Assembly: GCA_017985935.1 (NCBI GenBank)
Contig: JAGNWT010000019.1
Coordinates: 1 to 48,960 of the forward strand
Length of the DNA stretch: 48,960 bases
Reading direction: 5' to 3'
Source: Anaerolineales bacterium
Lineage (GTDB): Bacteria; Chloroflexota; Anaerolineae; Anaerolineales; Villigracilaceae
The translations under genes and the position numbers were made by a program. Every line of letters starts with the position of its first letter. Position 1 is the stretch's first letter. Shown one piece after another: positions 23,957-32,200 of this stretch. The notes under the pieces were generated by a model. That model did no database searches. It was given only the letters and a program-made list of their open reading frames with translations, and was not told where the DNA came from.

Positions 23957-24169
23957 GCGCTTTTACCAATAAAATGAGCTGCAAGATGATGCACGACTAG
24001 ACCGGGCAATGATCGATGTACTTGAATTTACTTAACGATAAATATAAGACCGCTTTATTAGATAAAGATGAGCAAAATTATCCAATTCTTACTTTGAAGG
24101 TCACTTCAGCCAGCCTCATGAATCAAAACAGGCAGGTGAAATACCTGCCTGTTCGTTGATTGTTCTCTT
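23957..24169. other. Intergenic stretch, protease upstream region
   Basis: About 210 bases between the protease start and the AOR stop hold no gene that I can support. The right end carries the AOR terminator. The remainder is AT-rich (for example TTATATTTATCG on the minus strand near 24045) and should contain the promoter of the protease operon, but I see no box pair good enough to name. Confidence 0.5.
24127..24153 (-). terminator. Intrinsic terminator of the AOR-family gene
   Basis: Eleven-bp perfect arms (24127-24137 and 24143-24153) around a five-base loop. Read on the minus strand, the stem is followed by TTTTGATT. It lies 17 bases after the AOR stop codon. Confidence 0.88.
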
Positions 24170-26329
24170 TTACTGATTCTTTGCCTGCTCCACCACTTCG
24201 ACCACCTCGGGCAGGTCAATGCCCAGCTCATGTAGTTTTTCCACAGTGGGGATACTGTTCGCATCCCAGCCGCGACGCGTATAGACCGCATCCATCAACT
24301 GTTCATATTGCCCCTCACGATACCGCCGCAAGAGTTTCATCTTCTCTTCCGTGGGCAGTCCCTGCGGATCGATCTCCACCAGGCGTTGAAGCTGCTCATC
24401 GTACCGATCCTTGCGCGATTCGTATTCCGCCGCAGTCACAGGTCCCATGGCGCGGTAAGGCGGATAATCGTGCTTGCGCCCGACACGCCCCATGCGCATG
24501 GCAAATACTTTTTGGAAGTTGTACACGCGCTCAGATTGATGGAGCAATGTTTCAGTGGTTGTTGGAACGCCGGTCACGCCCTGATGGATCCATGTGTAGT
24601 TTTCAACATGCTCTTCCACCTTGGCAGGCTCTTTGGTCTGCTTGTTGTTCTCGGGAGAAATATCATTCCACGGGAGTTTGCACAACCCATGCAAGCTGAA
24701 CCATGTGCGCCACATGGGGAAATAATGTAACGCTTCAGCCTTGTCTTTGAAGGTCGGCAGCAGATTCTGCACCTGATCCATGAAGATCAACCACGCTTCA
24801 TCATGCTGCGGTCCCTTGGTGGCCATGCCATACCCGCCCTGCTGGGCAATGGATTCCTTGGTCAGGTATTCTGAGATCTCCATGCCTTTGATCTCCATGC
24901 CAATGTCATGCATGAAGGCCGGGTCGCCGCCAAATTCGCGCGCAAAATATTCCTTCATGTAGCGCACACCCTGTCCAACGATCAGACCAAAGCCTTCGCC
25001 GCGTGCCATTTGATGCAACAATTCAAGCGCAGCCGCGCCGTTGCCGAATTTTAATTCCAGCCCGCCTGTGTGTTCCTTGGTGAGGATGCCTTCTTCGTAA
25101 CATTCCATCGCAAAGGCAACACAGTTGGCAAATGAAATACTATCCACGCCATAGGTATCCACGTAGAAGTTGAGTTCCAAAACTTTTTGCGGGTCAAAGT
25201 TACCGATGTTCGAGCCCAGCCCGGCGGCGTTCTCGTATTCAGGTCCATCCACCAGAACGCATTGACCGGCGTACGGTCCGGTTTGGATCGGGAAGTGATC
25301 CACGCCATGCGAGCAGGACATGGTGCATCCCAGCCAGCAGCCGTCGGGTAAGCCTTGTGTGAAGGCTTCCTTCCAAACTTTCGAGTCGATCTTGTGGGTA
25401 TCGGGGTGTGATCCGTAGCGGAAGTTATGGGTCGGCAGCAGATCAAAATGATCCATCACTTCCACGATGTTCGCCGTGCCGATCTTGCGCATTTGATTCT
25501 GCTTGTCATCGAGATCGGCGATCTCCTTGTTGATGCGCTGCCCCGCCTTGCGGATGAGCGGCATATCCGCCACACCGTTCTTGTCGCCGCCCATATCGGT
25601 ATAGCGCACCACAATAGCTTTGATCTTCTTATCGCGGAACACGCGCCCGGGTCCGCCGCGCCCGGCTTGCTTAAGACGGGTTTCCTTGCGGCGCACATCG
25701 TACCAGGTGGAGTTGATCATGGCGATGCGGACGTGCTCCGCTGCCTGCCCCGCAGACAACACGGAAATGCCGCGCCGTCCTTTTTCATCGCCTCCGTATC
25801 GCGCTGTGAGCTGATTGCTCACCTCGTGCGAATCCATCACCTTGAGCGGATTCGTCTCAATCGTCACCCGACCGGTATCTCCATCGATAAAGATGATCAC
25901 ATCCTCAGACGCTTTGCCCTGGATCTCAAGCGCATCGAAGCCGGAGAATTTTAGGAAGGGCGCAAAATATCCGCCCACGTTGCTATCGATGACATTGCCG
26001 GTCAACGGGCTCAATGTGACGACCGTGGATTTTCCGCTGCCGGGGTAGGCGGTGATCCCGCAGATGGGACCATTTGCAATGACCAGCTCGTTTTGGGGAT
26101 CATCCCATTTCGTTTCAGGGGTGACCGCATCCCAAAGCAGTTTGAGCGCAAATCCACGCCCGCCCGTGAACAGGTCTTTCATCTGCCGGGTTACAGGCTT
26201 TTCTGCAATGGCATTCCTGGAAAGGTCAATGAATAAAGTTCGGTTGGCATAACCGCGCTCAATGGGGCGCTTTTCATAGGTGTACTCCCCCAACAGAGTA
26301 GTTTCAGTATATTCGGCAGATACAGACAT
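24170..26329 (-). CDS. Aldehyde:ferredoxin oxidoreductase family tungsto/molybdoenzyme
   Basis: A 719-residue AOR-family protein, longer than the usual 600-650. It should hold a tungsten (or molybdenum) bis-pyranopterin and one 4Fe-4S cluster and move two electrons to or from ferredoxin. The N-terminal cofactor domain shows TGGRGFALKLLWD, ANGPICGITAYPGSGKST and GGYFAPFLKFSGFDALEIQG. KQAGRGGPGRVFRDKKIKAI is the conserved block before the cluster domain. Cluster cysteines are C331, C335 and C339 in CWLGCTMSC (CX3CX3C, whereas the archetype has CX2CX3C). The fourth is probably the Cys of SLHGLCKLPW. A hydrophilic tail of about 100 residues explains the extra length. CAGGAG precedes the ATG. No ferredoxin, HycB-like subunit or pterin gene is adjacent, so substrate and partner are unknown. 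Confidence 0.9.
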   Translation of the reverse strand: MSVSAEYTETTLLGEYTYEKRPIERGYANRTLFIDLSRNAIAEKPVTRQMKDLFTGGRGFALKLLWDAVTPETKWDDPQNELVIANGPICGITAYPGSGKSTVVTLSPLTGNVIDSNVGGYFAPFLKFSGFDALEIQGKASEDVIIFIDGDTGRVTIETNPLKVMDSHEVSNQLTARYGGDEKGRRGISVLSAGQAAEHVRIAMINSTWYDVRRKETRLKQAGRGGPGRVFRDKKIKAIVVRYTDMGGDKNGVADMPLIRKAGQRINKEIADLDDKQNQMRKIGTANIVEVMDHFDLLPTHNFRYGSHPDTHKIDSKVWKEAFTQGLPDGCWLGCTMSCSHGVDHFPIQTGPYAGQCVLVDGPEYENAAGLGSNIGNFDPQKVLELNFYVDTYGVDSISFANCVAFAMECYEEGILTKEHTGGLELKFGNGAAALELLHQMARGEGFGLIVGQGVRYMKEYFAREFGGDPAFMHDIGMEIKGMEISEYLTKESIAQQGGYGMATKGPQHDEAWLIFMDQVQNLLPTFKDKAEALHYFPMWRTWFSLHGLCKLPWNDISPENNKQTKEPAKVEEHVENYTWIHQGVTGVPTTTETLLHQSERVYNFQKVFAMRMGRVGRKHDYPPYRAMGPVTAAEYESRKDRYDEQLQRLVEIDPQGLPTEEKMKLLRRYREGQYEQLMDAVYTRRGWDANSIPTVEKLHELGIDLPEVVEVVEQAKNQ

Positions 26330-26347
26330 GTCAGTTCTCCTGGATTA

Positions 26348-26430
26348 AATCAGTTGGCATTCGCCGCTTTCATTATCATGGAAAGACCGCCGAATGCCAA
26401 CTGATTATCCTCCCCTTCCGGGAGTGTCAA
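26348..26430 (-). promoter_or_regulatory. AOR promoter and 16-bp inverted repeat at the 5' end
   Basis: On the minus strand, TTGACA (26430-26425), a 15-base spacer and GATAAT (26409-26404) form a near-consensus sigma-70-type promoter with a slightly short spacer. The spacer is itself an inverted repeat (CTCCC-ggaag-GGGAG). Downstream, 16-bp perfect arms AATCAGTTGGCATTCG (26348-26363) and its complement (26391-26406) enclose a second small stem, CTTTC/GAAAG. The outer arm overlaps the -10 box and the expected start near 26397, so about ten base pairs of stem would form at the very 5' end of the message, close to the ribosome site. It has no T-run. Confidence 0.65.
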
Positions 26431-26454
26431 GAGACTGACAATATTATTACGCGC

Positions 26455-27453
26455 CTACGCTTCTTCGTTCACCAGCGTGATAAAAGTTTCCATCAACGCC
26501 GGGTCAAAGTGGATTCCCTGCTGCGACTTAATGTATTCCAGAGCATCGGGCTTTTTCATAGCCTCGCGATACGGGCGGTCGGAGCACAGCGCGTCCCACA
26601 CATCCACGAGCGCGAAGATACGGGCGGCAATGGGGATCTCGGTCCCTTTCAGCCCGCGCGGGTAACCGGACCCATCCCATTTCTCGTGGTGGGAATAGGG
26701 GATATGCAGAGCGGGTAAAAGGAATTCGATCGGCGAAAGCCACTGCAAAGCGTAGACGGGGTGCCGCTTCATGATCTGCCACTCTTCGGGGGTCAACGCG
26801 CCATGCTTATGCAGAATGGCATCAGGGATGCCCAGTTTGCCCACATCGTGCAGCAGTGCGCCGCGGCGGATGTGTTCAATATCCGATTCAGAGAACCCGA
26901 TCGCACGGGCAAATTTGACCGTCATCTCGGTCACCCGCTGGGTATGACCCTCGGTCTCTTTATCGCGCAGGTCGAGCGCCTGCGACCAGCCTTCAATGGT
27001 CTTGTCATAGGCGATCAACAACTTGGCATTCAATGCCTGCAATTCAGCCTGCTGATCTGCGATGCGGCGGTAGCGGTTGAGCCGCAGAATGGTCTGCAGG
27101 CGGGCGAACAACTCCACCTTGTTGTACGGCTTGGTAATGAAGTCGTCTGCGCCGGCACGCAGCCCCTGGATCCGGGACTCATGATCGTCCAGCGAAGTGA
27201 TGAGGATCACGGGGGCTTCCGCAGTGTCTGGCATGGAGCGTATCCGGCGGCAGACTTCGAACCCATCCATGACCGGCATCATCACATCCAGAAGGATCAC
27301 ATCCGGATGCACCGTCACCGCCATGGAAATACCTTCCATGCCGTCACGCGCAAAGTACAGGTCAAAACTTTCCCTCGATAGCAATCCCTCCAGCGCGCTG
27401 CTGGCAATACTGTCATCTTCGATGATCAGGATCTTAGGGTTGGCAGATTGCAT
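26455..27453 (-). CDS. REC - HD-GYP response regulator (c-di-GMP phosphodiesterase)
   Basis: A 332-residue regulator. The receiver at 1-125 has its phospho-acceptor at D56 (VILLDVMMPVMDG) and Lys in ITKPYN. A short coil leads to an HD-GYP domain at about 150-330 with the metal-binding HD at 201-202 (LLHDVGKLGIPD). The HHEKWDGSGYPRGL segment (254 onward) carries the Gly-Tyr-Pro. This predicts hydrolysis of cyclic di-GMP under phosphorylation control. The ATG at 27453 is chosen because a strong GGAGGTG lies five bases ahead. It is the last gene of the giant-kinase operon, and a c-di-GMP riboswitch lies at the operon's other end, which supports a local c-di-GMP circuit. Confidence 0.93.
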   Translation of the reverse strand: MQSANPKILIIEDDSIASSALEGLLSRESFDLYFARDGMEGISMAVTVHPDVILLDVMMPVMDGFEVCRRIRSMPDTAEAPVILITSLDDHESRIQGLRAGADDFITKPYNKVELFARLQTILRLNRYRRIADQQAELQALNAKLLIAYDKTIEGWSQALDLRDKETEGHTQRVTEMTVKFARAIGFSESDIEHIRRGALLHDVGKLGIPDAILHKHGALTPEEWQIMKRHPVYALQWLSPIEFLLPALHIPYSHHEKWDGSGYPRGLKGTEIPIAARIFALVDVWDALCSDRPYREAMKKPDALEYIKSQQGIHFDPALMETFITLVNEEA

Positions 27454-27492
27454 GTTCACCTCCAAACAAAAAACTTTTCAAAAACCGAACGA

Positions 27493-28140
27493 TCACGGTG
27501 AGACCAAGCCATTGTGAATGGCAAATTTCACCAGATCGGCATGAGAGTTGATCCGAAGTTTCTTCATCAGATTCAGGCGGTGTGATTCGACCGTACGCAC
27601 ACTGAGAGTTAATTTCTCTGCGATGCTGGCATTGGTCTTGCCTTCAGCAATATATTGTAATATCTCACGCTCACGAGGCGAGAGCAAGTCGATGGGATTC
27701 TCCTTCTTTGTGTCGGCGTTCAACAACATTTCAAAAACTTCCTCGGCGATGTCTGCACTCAGATACCGCCTTCCCTCACGCACGCTTTCGATGGCTTTGA
27801 TGATCTCTTCAAAATCGGAGTCTTTCAACACATAAGCCAGCGCACCGCTTTGCAAGGCGCGCACGGCATACGTGGCATTGGCATGCATGGTGAGAAAGAT
27901 GATCTTGGTCTTGTACCCGCGTTGATGCGCGACCCTCGCCGCTTCGATCCCGTTCATGTTGGGCATCATCACGTCGAGAAAGGCAACATCAGGCTCAAGG
28001 GTTTCGATCATCTTCAGAGCTTCCTCTCCGTCGCTGGCTTCGCCGATCACATCGTAGCCCGACTGCATCTCCAACAGAGAGCGAACTCCCTGCCTTACCA
28101 GTTTGTGATCATCTGCAAGAATAATTGTGATGCGTTCCAT
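27493..28140 (-). CDS. NarL/FixJ-type response regulator
   Basis: A 215-residue DNA-binding regulator. The receiver (about 1-125) has ADDH near the start, D56 in VAFLDVMMPNMNG and Lys in YVLKDSD. The LuxR-type helix-turn-helix lies at about 150-210 (LLSPREREILQYIAEGKTNA, then LSVRTVESHRLNLMKKL). It should bind DNA as a dimer when phosphorylated. Its natural partner is the HisKA_3 kinase encoded 11 bases upstream. The ribosome site AAGGAGGTGATCC directly before the ATG is fully complementary to the 3' end of bacterial 16S rRNA, which predicts very strong translation compared with its neighbours. Confidence 0.96.
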   Translation of the reverse strand: MERITIILADDHKLVRQGVRSLLEMQSGYDVIGEASDGEEALKMIETLEPDVAFLDVMMPNMNGIEAARVAHQRGYKTKIIFLTMHANATYAVRALQSGALAYVLKDSDFEEIIKAIESVREGRRYLSADIAEEVFEMLLNADTKKENPIDLLSPREREILQYIAEGKTNASIAEKLTLSVRTVESHRLNLMKKLRINSHADLVKFAIHNGLVSP

Positions 28141-28151
28141 GGATCACCTCC

Positions 28152-29228
28152 TTATTTCACTTCAAAATCGACCAGGATGAGCGTTCCCTCGTCGGGAGCG
28201 GATTGGATCTTGAAATTTCCACCAGCCAGACCCACCCGTTCAGACATGCCCGACAACCCTGTCGATACGCCCATATCCATCTCTTCCAACTTGAATCCTT
28301 TTCCGGTATCTTCGATCTCAAGCCATAGATGAGTTGGGTTAAGGATCAACGAAATGCGCACCTCGCTCGCTCCGGAGTGACGGGCGGCGTTGGTGAGCGC
28401 CTCCTGCGTTACGCGGAAGATGGTGGTCTCAACGATCCGATCGAAACGGCGGTCATTCAACGGGTTGATATTGTGGCGGACGAGAACATTGGTCTGCTTT
28501 GAGAAGCGTTTGAAGAGACCGTCCAGAGCGGCGAACAAACCGAGGTCGTCCAAAGCGGTGGGACGAAGGTTCAATGACATCTCACGCAGGCGTTGCAGCA
28601 GTTCATTTGAAACATTCATCGCCTCCCCAAGCTGCTGAGCCGCATCCTGCTGGGGGCGTTCGAGGATCAACTTCAAGCCGGTCACGAGCTGACCGATCTC
28701 ATCATGCAGTTCAACCGCCACGAACCGGCGTTCATTCTCCTGAGCTTCAAGGATCTGGCGTGATAGCAGGCTCAATTGCAGGTTCTTGGCAGAAAGCTCC
28801 ACAAGCGCCTTGCTGAGTTTTTCGCGCTCTTCGACCAGATGGCGATAACGATTGACCCGCTTTAGCGTGTGCAGGCGGATCTCCAATTCGAGGCTGTCAA
28901 AAGGCTTGGAAAGAAAATCATCCGCGCCGGCGGCCAGCCCATCGAGTTTGGCTTCGCGATCATCCAGAGCGGTGATCAAAATGATCGGGACCTCAGCGAT
29001 CTGCGGGTCAGAGCGGATGCGTTTGCAAACTTCGTAACCGTTCATATTCGGCATCATCACATCGAGCAGAATGACATCTGGATTAACCTGCTTGATCAAC
29101 TCAAGTCCCTTGATCCCATCCTCTGCCATCTCAATATGATAATTAGAGCGGTCCAGGAGAGCAGCCAGACTCATTCGGGCAATGGGCTCATCGTCCACGA
29201 TTAGGATGGTGTAGGCTTTTTCGTTCAT
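28152..29228 (-). CDS. REC - HisKA_3 histidine kinase (NarX/DegS-like, soluble)
   Basis: A 358-residue soluble kinase. The N-terminal receiver (about 1-125) has D56 in VILLDVMMPNMNG. A coiled coil (about 130-165) leads to a HisKA_3 dimer domain with H175 in AVELHDEIGQLVTGLKLIL. The HATPase (about 230-355) shows TNAARHSGASEVRI, IEDTGKGFKLEEM and STGLSGMSERVGLAGG. It has no membrane or sensor domain. It is probably switched by phosphorylation of its own receiver, perhaps from the large hybrid kinases upstream in the operon, and passes phosphate to the NarL-type regulator downstream. Its ATG overlaps the preceding giant-kinase stop by four bases. Confidence 0.93.
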   Translation of the reverse strand: MNEKAYTILIVDDEPIARMSLAALLDRSNYHIEMAEDGIKGLELIKQVNPDVILLDVMMPNMNGYEVCKRIRSDPQIAEVPIILITALDDREAKLDGLAAGADDFLSKPFDSLELEIRLHTLKRVNRYRHLVEEREKLSKALVELSAKNLQLSLLSRQILEAQENERRFVAVELHDEIGQLVTGLKLILERPQQDAAQQLGEAMNVSNELLQRLREMSLNLRPTALDDLGLFAALDGLFKRFSKQTNVLVRHNINPLNDRRFDRIVETTIFRVTQEALTNAARHSGASEVRISLILNPTHLWLEIEDTGKGFKLEEMDMGVSTGLSGMSERVGLAGGNFKIQSAPDEGTLILVDFEVK

Positions 29229-32200
29229 TTTTTTCCTCCAAGTATTTTCTGGATCAAGACGGCAAGTTCCCTTAATTTGACCGGCTTGCTGATGTAATCG
29301 TTCGCGCCCGCGCTCAAACAGTTCTCTCGATCACCCGGCATGGCCAGGGCAGTAATGGCAATGACGGGAATATTGGCGATCTGCGCATCGGGCAGGGCAC
29401 GCAGACGGCGCGTGGCTTCCAACCCATCGATGAGCGGCATTTGCACATCCATGAGGATGAAATCCGGCCGGATCACACCCACCCGTGCAAGAAAATCTTC
29501 AGCGCTGTTAGCGGTGGCAACCCTCAACCTTTGCGAGGTCAGGAAATCCGCCAGCATCTCAATGTTCATCTTGTTGTCATCCACGATCATGGCGGTGGCA
29601 ATGGTCTCGCCCAACATGGCTGTCACCAAAGGCTGGAATTGAACATCGTCGGTGTTCCTTTTGATCCTCCCTGCAGGCAGGCGGGGAAGCGTAACGGTGA
29701 AGCGGCTGCCTTTCCCGTACTCGCTTTCCACCTGGATGCTTCCGTTGTGCATGGTGACCAGTCTCTTCACCAAGGCCAGCCCCAACCCGGAGCCATTGTG
29801 CAGGCGGGCCAGGCTGCTATCCAACTGCACGAACGGCTGGAAGATACGGTGCATGTCCTCGGCTTGAATGCCGATGCCTTCGTCCCAGACCGTGATCTCA
29901 ACCGTTTGATCTTCTTTACCGGCTTTCACATCCAACCCGAGTGCGCCGCCTTCATGCGTGAACTTGATGGCGTTGCTGAGCAGATTGACGATGACCTGCT
30001 TCAAACGGCGTGAATCTCCGCGCACTACAACATCTTCGCTTCCAAGCTCAGTGGTGAACCTGATGCCCTGCTGTTTTTTGCCCGCCATGCCCTTGGTCAG
30101 GTACATGCTTCCCTGGCAGATATCTTTTAGGGAACAAGGCTCCATCAACAGTTCCAGTTTGCCCGCTTCGATCTTGGAGATATCGAGGATGTCGTTAATG
30201 AGCTCCAACAAATGCCTTCCGCTCGATTCGATATTGGCGATGGCATTCTTCTGTTTGTCGTTCAAGCCTCCATAAACTTCCATTTGCAAGGCTTCAGACA
30301 ACCCCAGCACACCGGTCAGCGGGGTGCGGAGTTCGTGGCTCATGCTGGCCAGGAATTCGTCCTTCATGCGCATGGCACGTCCCATTTCAAAGTTGGCGCG
30401 ATGCAGGGTTTCTTCAGCTTTCTTGCGTTGGGTAATATCACGCACCACGCTCTGCACCAGCCTCGGCTTGTCATTCTCGTCGCGGATGAGCAGCAGGTTG
30501 ATCTCTGTTTCGATCAGGGTGCCGTCTTTCCGCTTGAATTTCCTTTCGTAAGTTGGCAGGTACTCGCCCGCGTATAAACGCGCCATGTGGTCGTTCGCAT
30601 CTGAAATATCGGATGGGTAGATGAAATCAATGGCCGTTTTACCGATGATCTCATCCACTGAATATCCCAGAAGATCGGTACAGCGCGAATTGACACGCAA
30701 GATGACGCCCTCTGAATCAAAGAGGAAGATGGCATCATGCGCATTCTCGAACAGGGCGCGATAGGTTGCCTCGCTTTCCTGCAGGGCATCTTCGGCTTGT
30801 TTCTCCTGTGTCACATCCTGCACCATGCCAATGACATGATCTGGCTTTCCTTCGGCATCGCGCAAGATCACACCGTGGGTCTTTAGATACCCCACAGTGC
30901 CATCGCCTCGAATAATGCGATACTCCAATCTCTGCAGGCTAAGAGTGCCGGAAAGCAAAGCCTGAACGAGATCCCTCATTTTTTGAACGTCATCAGGATG
31001 AACGCGGTCGAGTGAGAAGTCAATGTGTCCGGTGAACGTGGCTTTATCGGTGCGATTGATGAGGTGCATCTGGTCATCCCAGATCAATTCGCCGGTCTTT
31101 GCATTCCAATCCCAAATGCCCAGTTCGGCAGCCCGGGTAGCCAGCTCTAGGCGCTGACGGATGGTCTCGATCTCCACTGTGCGGTCACGGACGCGCTTTT
31201 CAAGGTCCGCGAACAAAATGGCATTGGAGAGCGCCGCTGAAACGCGGAAAGCAAGCCCCTCTGCGAAATGCATGTGGTCTTCATCGTAGGCATTCAACTG
31301 CGAACAGAAGATCTGAAGCGCGCCAGCGGTCTTGCCATTGACCACCAACGGAACAATGATTACCGATCTCATTAATTCATCATCGTCCTCTTCTTCGGTG
31401 GGCGCATCATCCACGAACTCGCCGTTTTCAGAGAAGGTGTAAATGGTATTGGTGTTATGCAGGGCTTTTTGATAATCAGATAACAGCAATGACTGTCCGC
31501 TGCGGATCACAATACTTTGTGTCCCCTTGCCCGGCGGCTCCAGCGGAATGGGCGGGAAGGCGGAGACATCCTGAGCGCCTTCCGCGGTTTGCAGGAATTC
31601 ACAGGTGATCAATTCAGTGGCGGCATCAAAGGATGAAATGATCAGCATATCGCAAGGCATGATCTCCTTGAGATAGTGATAAATGTTGGAGTAGATCTGA
31701 TTGGGCGTAAGCGCCTGACCCAAACTGCGCCCCGCCTCAAGCAGCTGATTCAGTTCATGATTACGCCTTTCAATATACACATCCGCCGACTTGCGGATCA
31801 GGAATGATTTTGTCTGCTCAACGAGCGACTCAAAGAGATAGATCTCCTCCTTAAAGAAGGGACCCTGGTATTCTTCGGGTCTTTGCTCAAGATAGGCAAG
31901 CTCGATCTTGCAGGTCTTTCCGTTTGGCAGAGAGAAAAACTCGCTCAGCATCCAGGGCGTGTGTTTATATCCATCTGTCTGATACATCAGATCGTTATAT
32001 GAGATCCGAACCGCGGTGATCTCCGGGTATTGCCAGGCAGGCGGGAGCACCAGCACCAGTTTCTCCAGCACCTGTTCTTCAGACAAAGAATCGTTCATGA
32101 AGATACGGGTGGCTTCATGGAGGGCCGTTAATTCCTTTACCCGTTCCTTGAAATCATATAAAAGGCGGTTGAGTTTGGATTCGGCAATCTTGCGGTCGGT

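Noticed and set aside
26348..26406. Moco/Tuco riboswitch upstream of the AOR-family gene
   Set aside because: The stretch is a simple long hairpin with one inner stem; the multi-stem Moco RNA core is not visible, and half the stem lies in the promoter.
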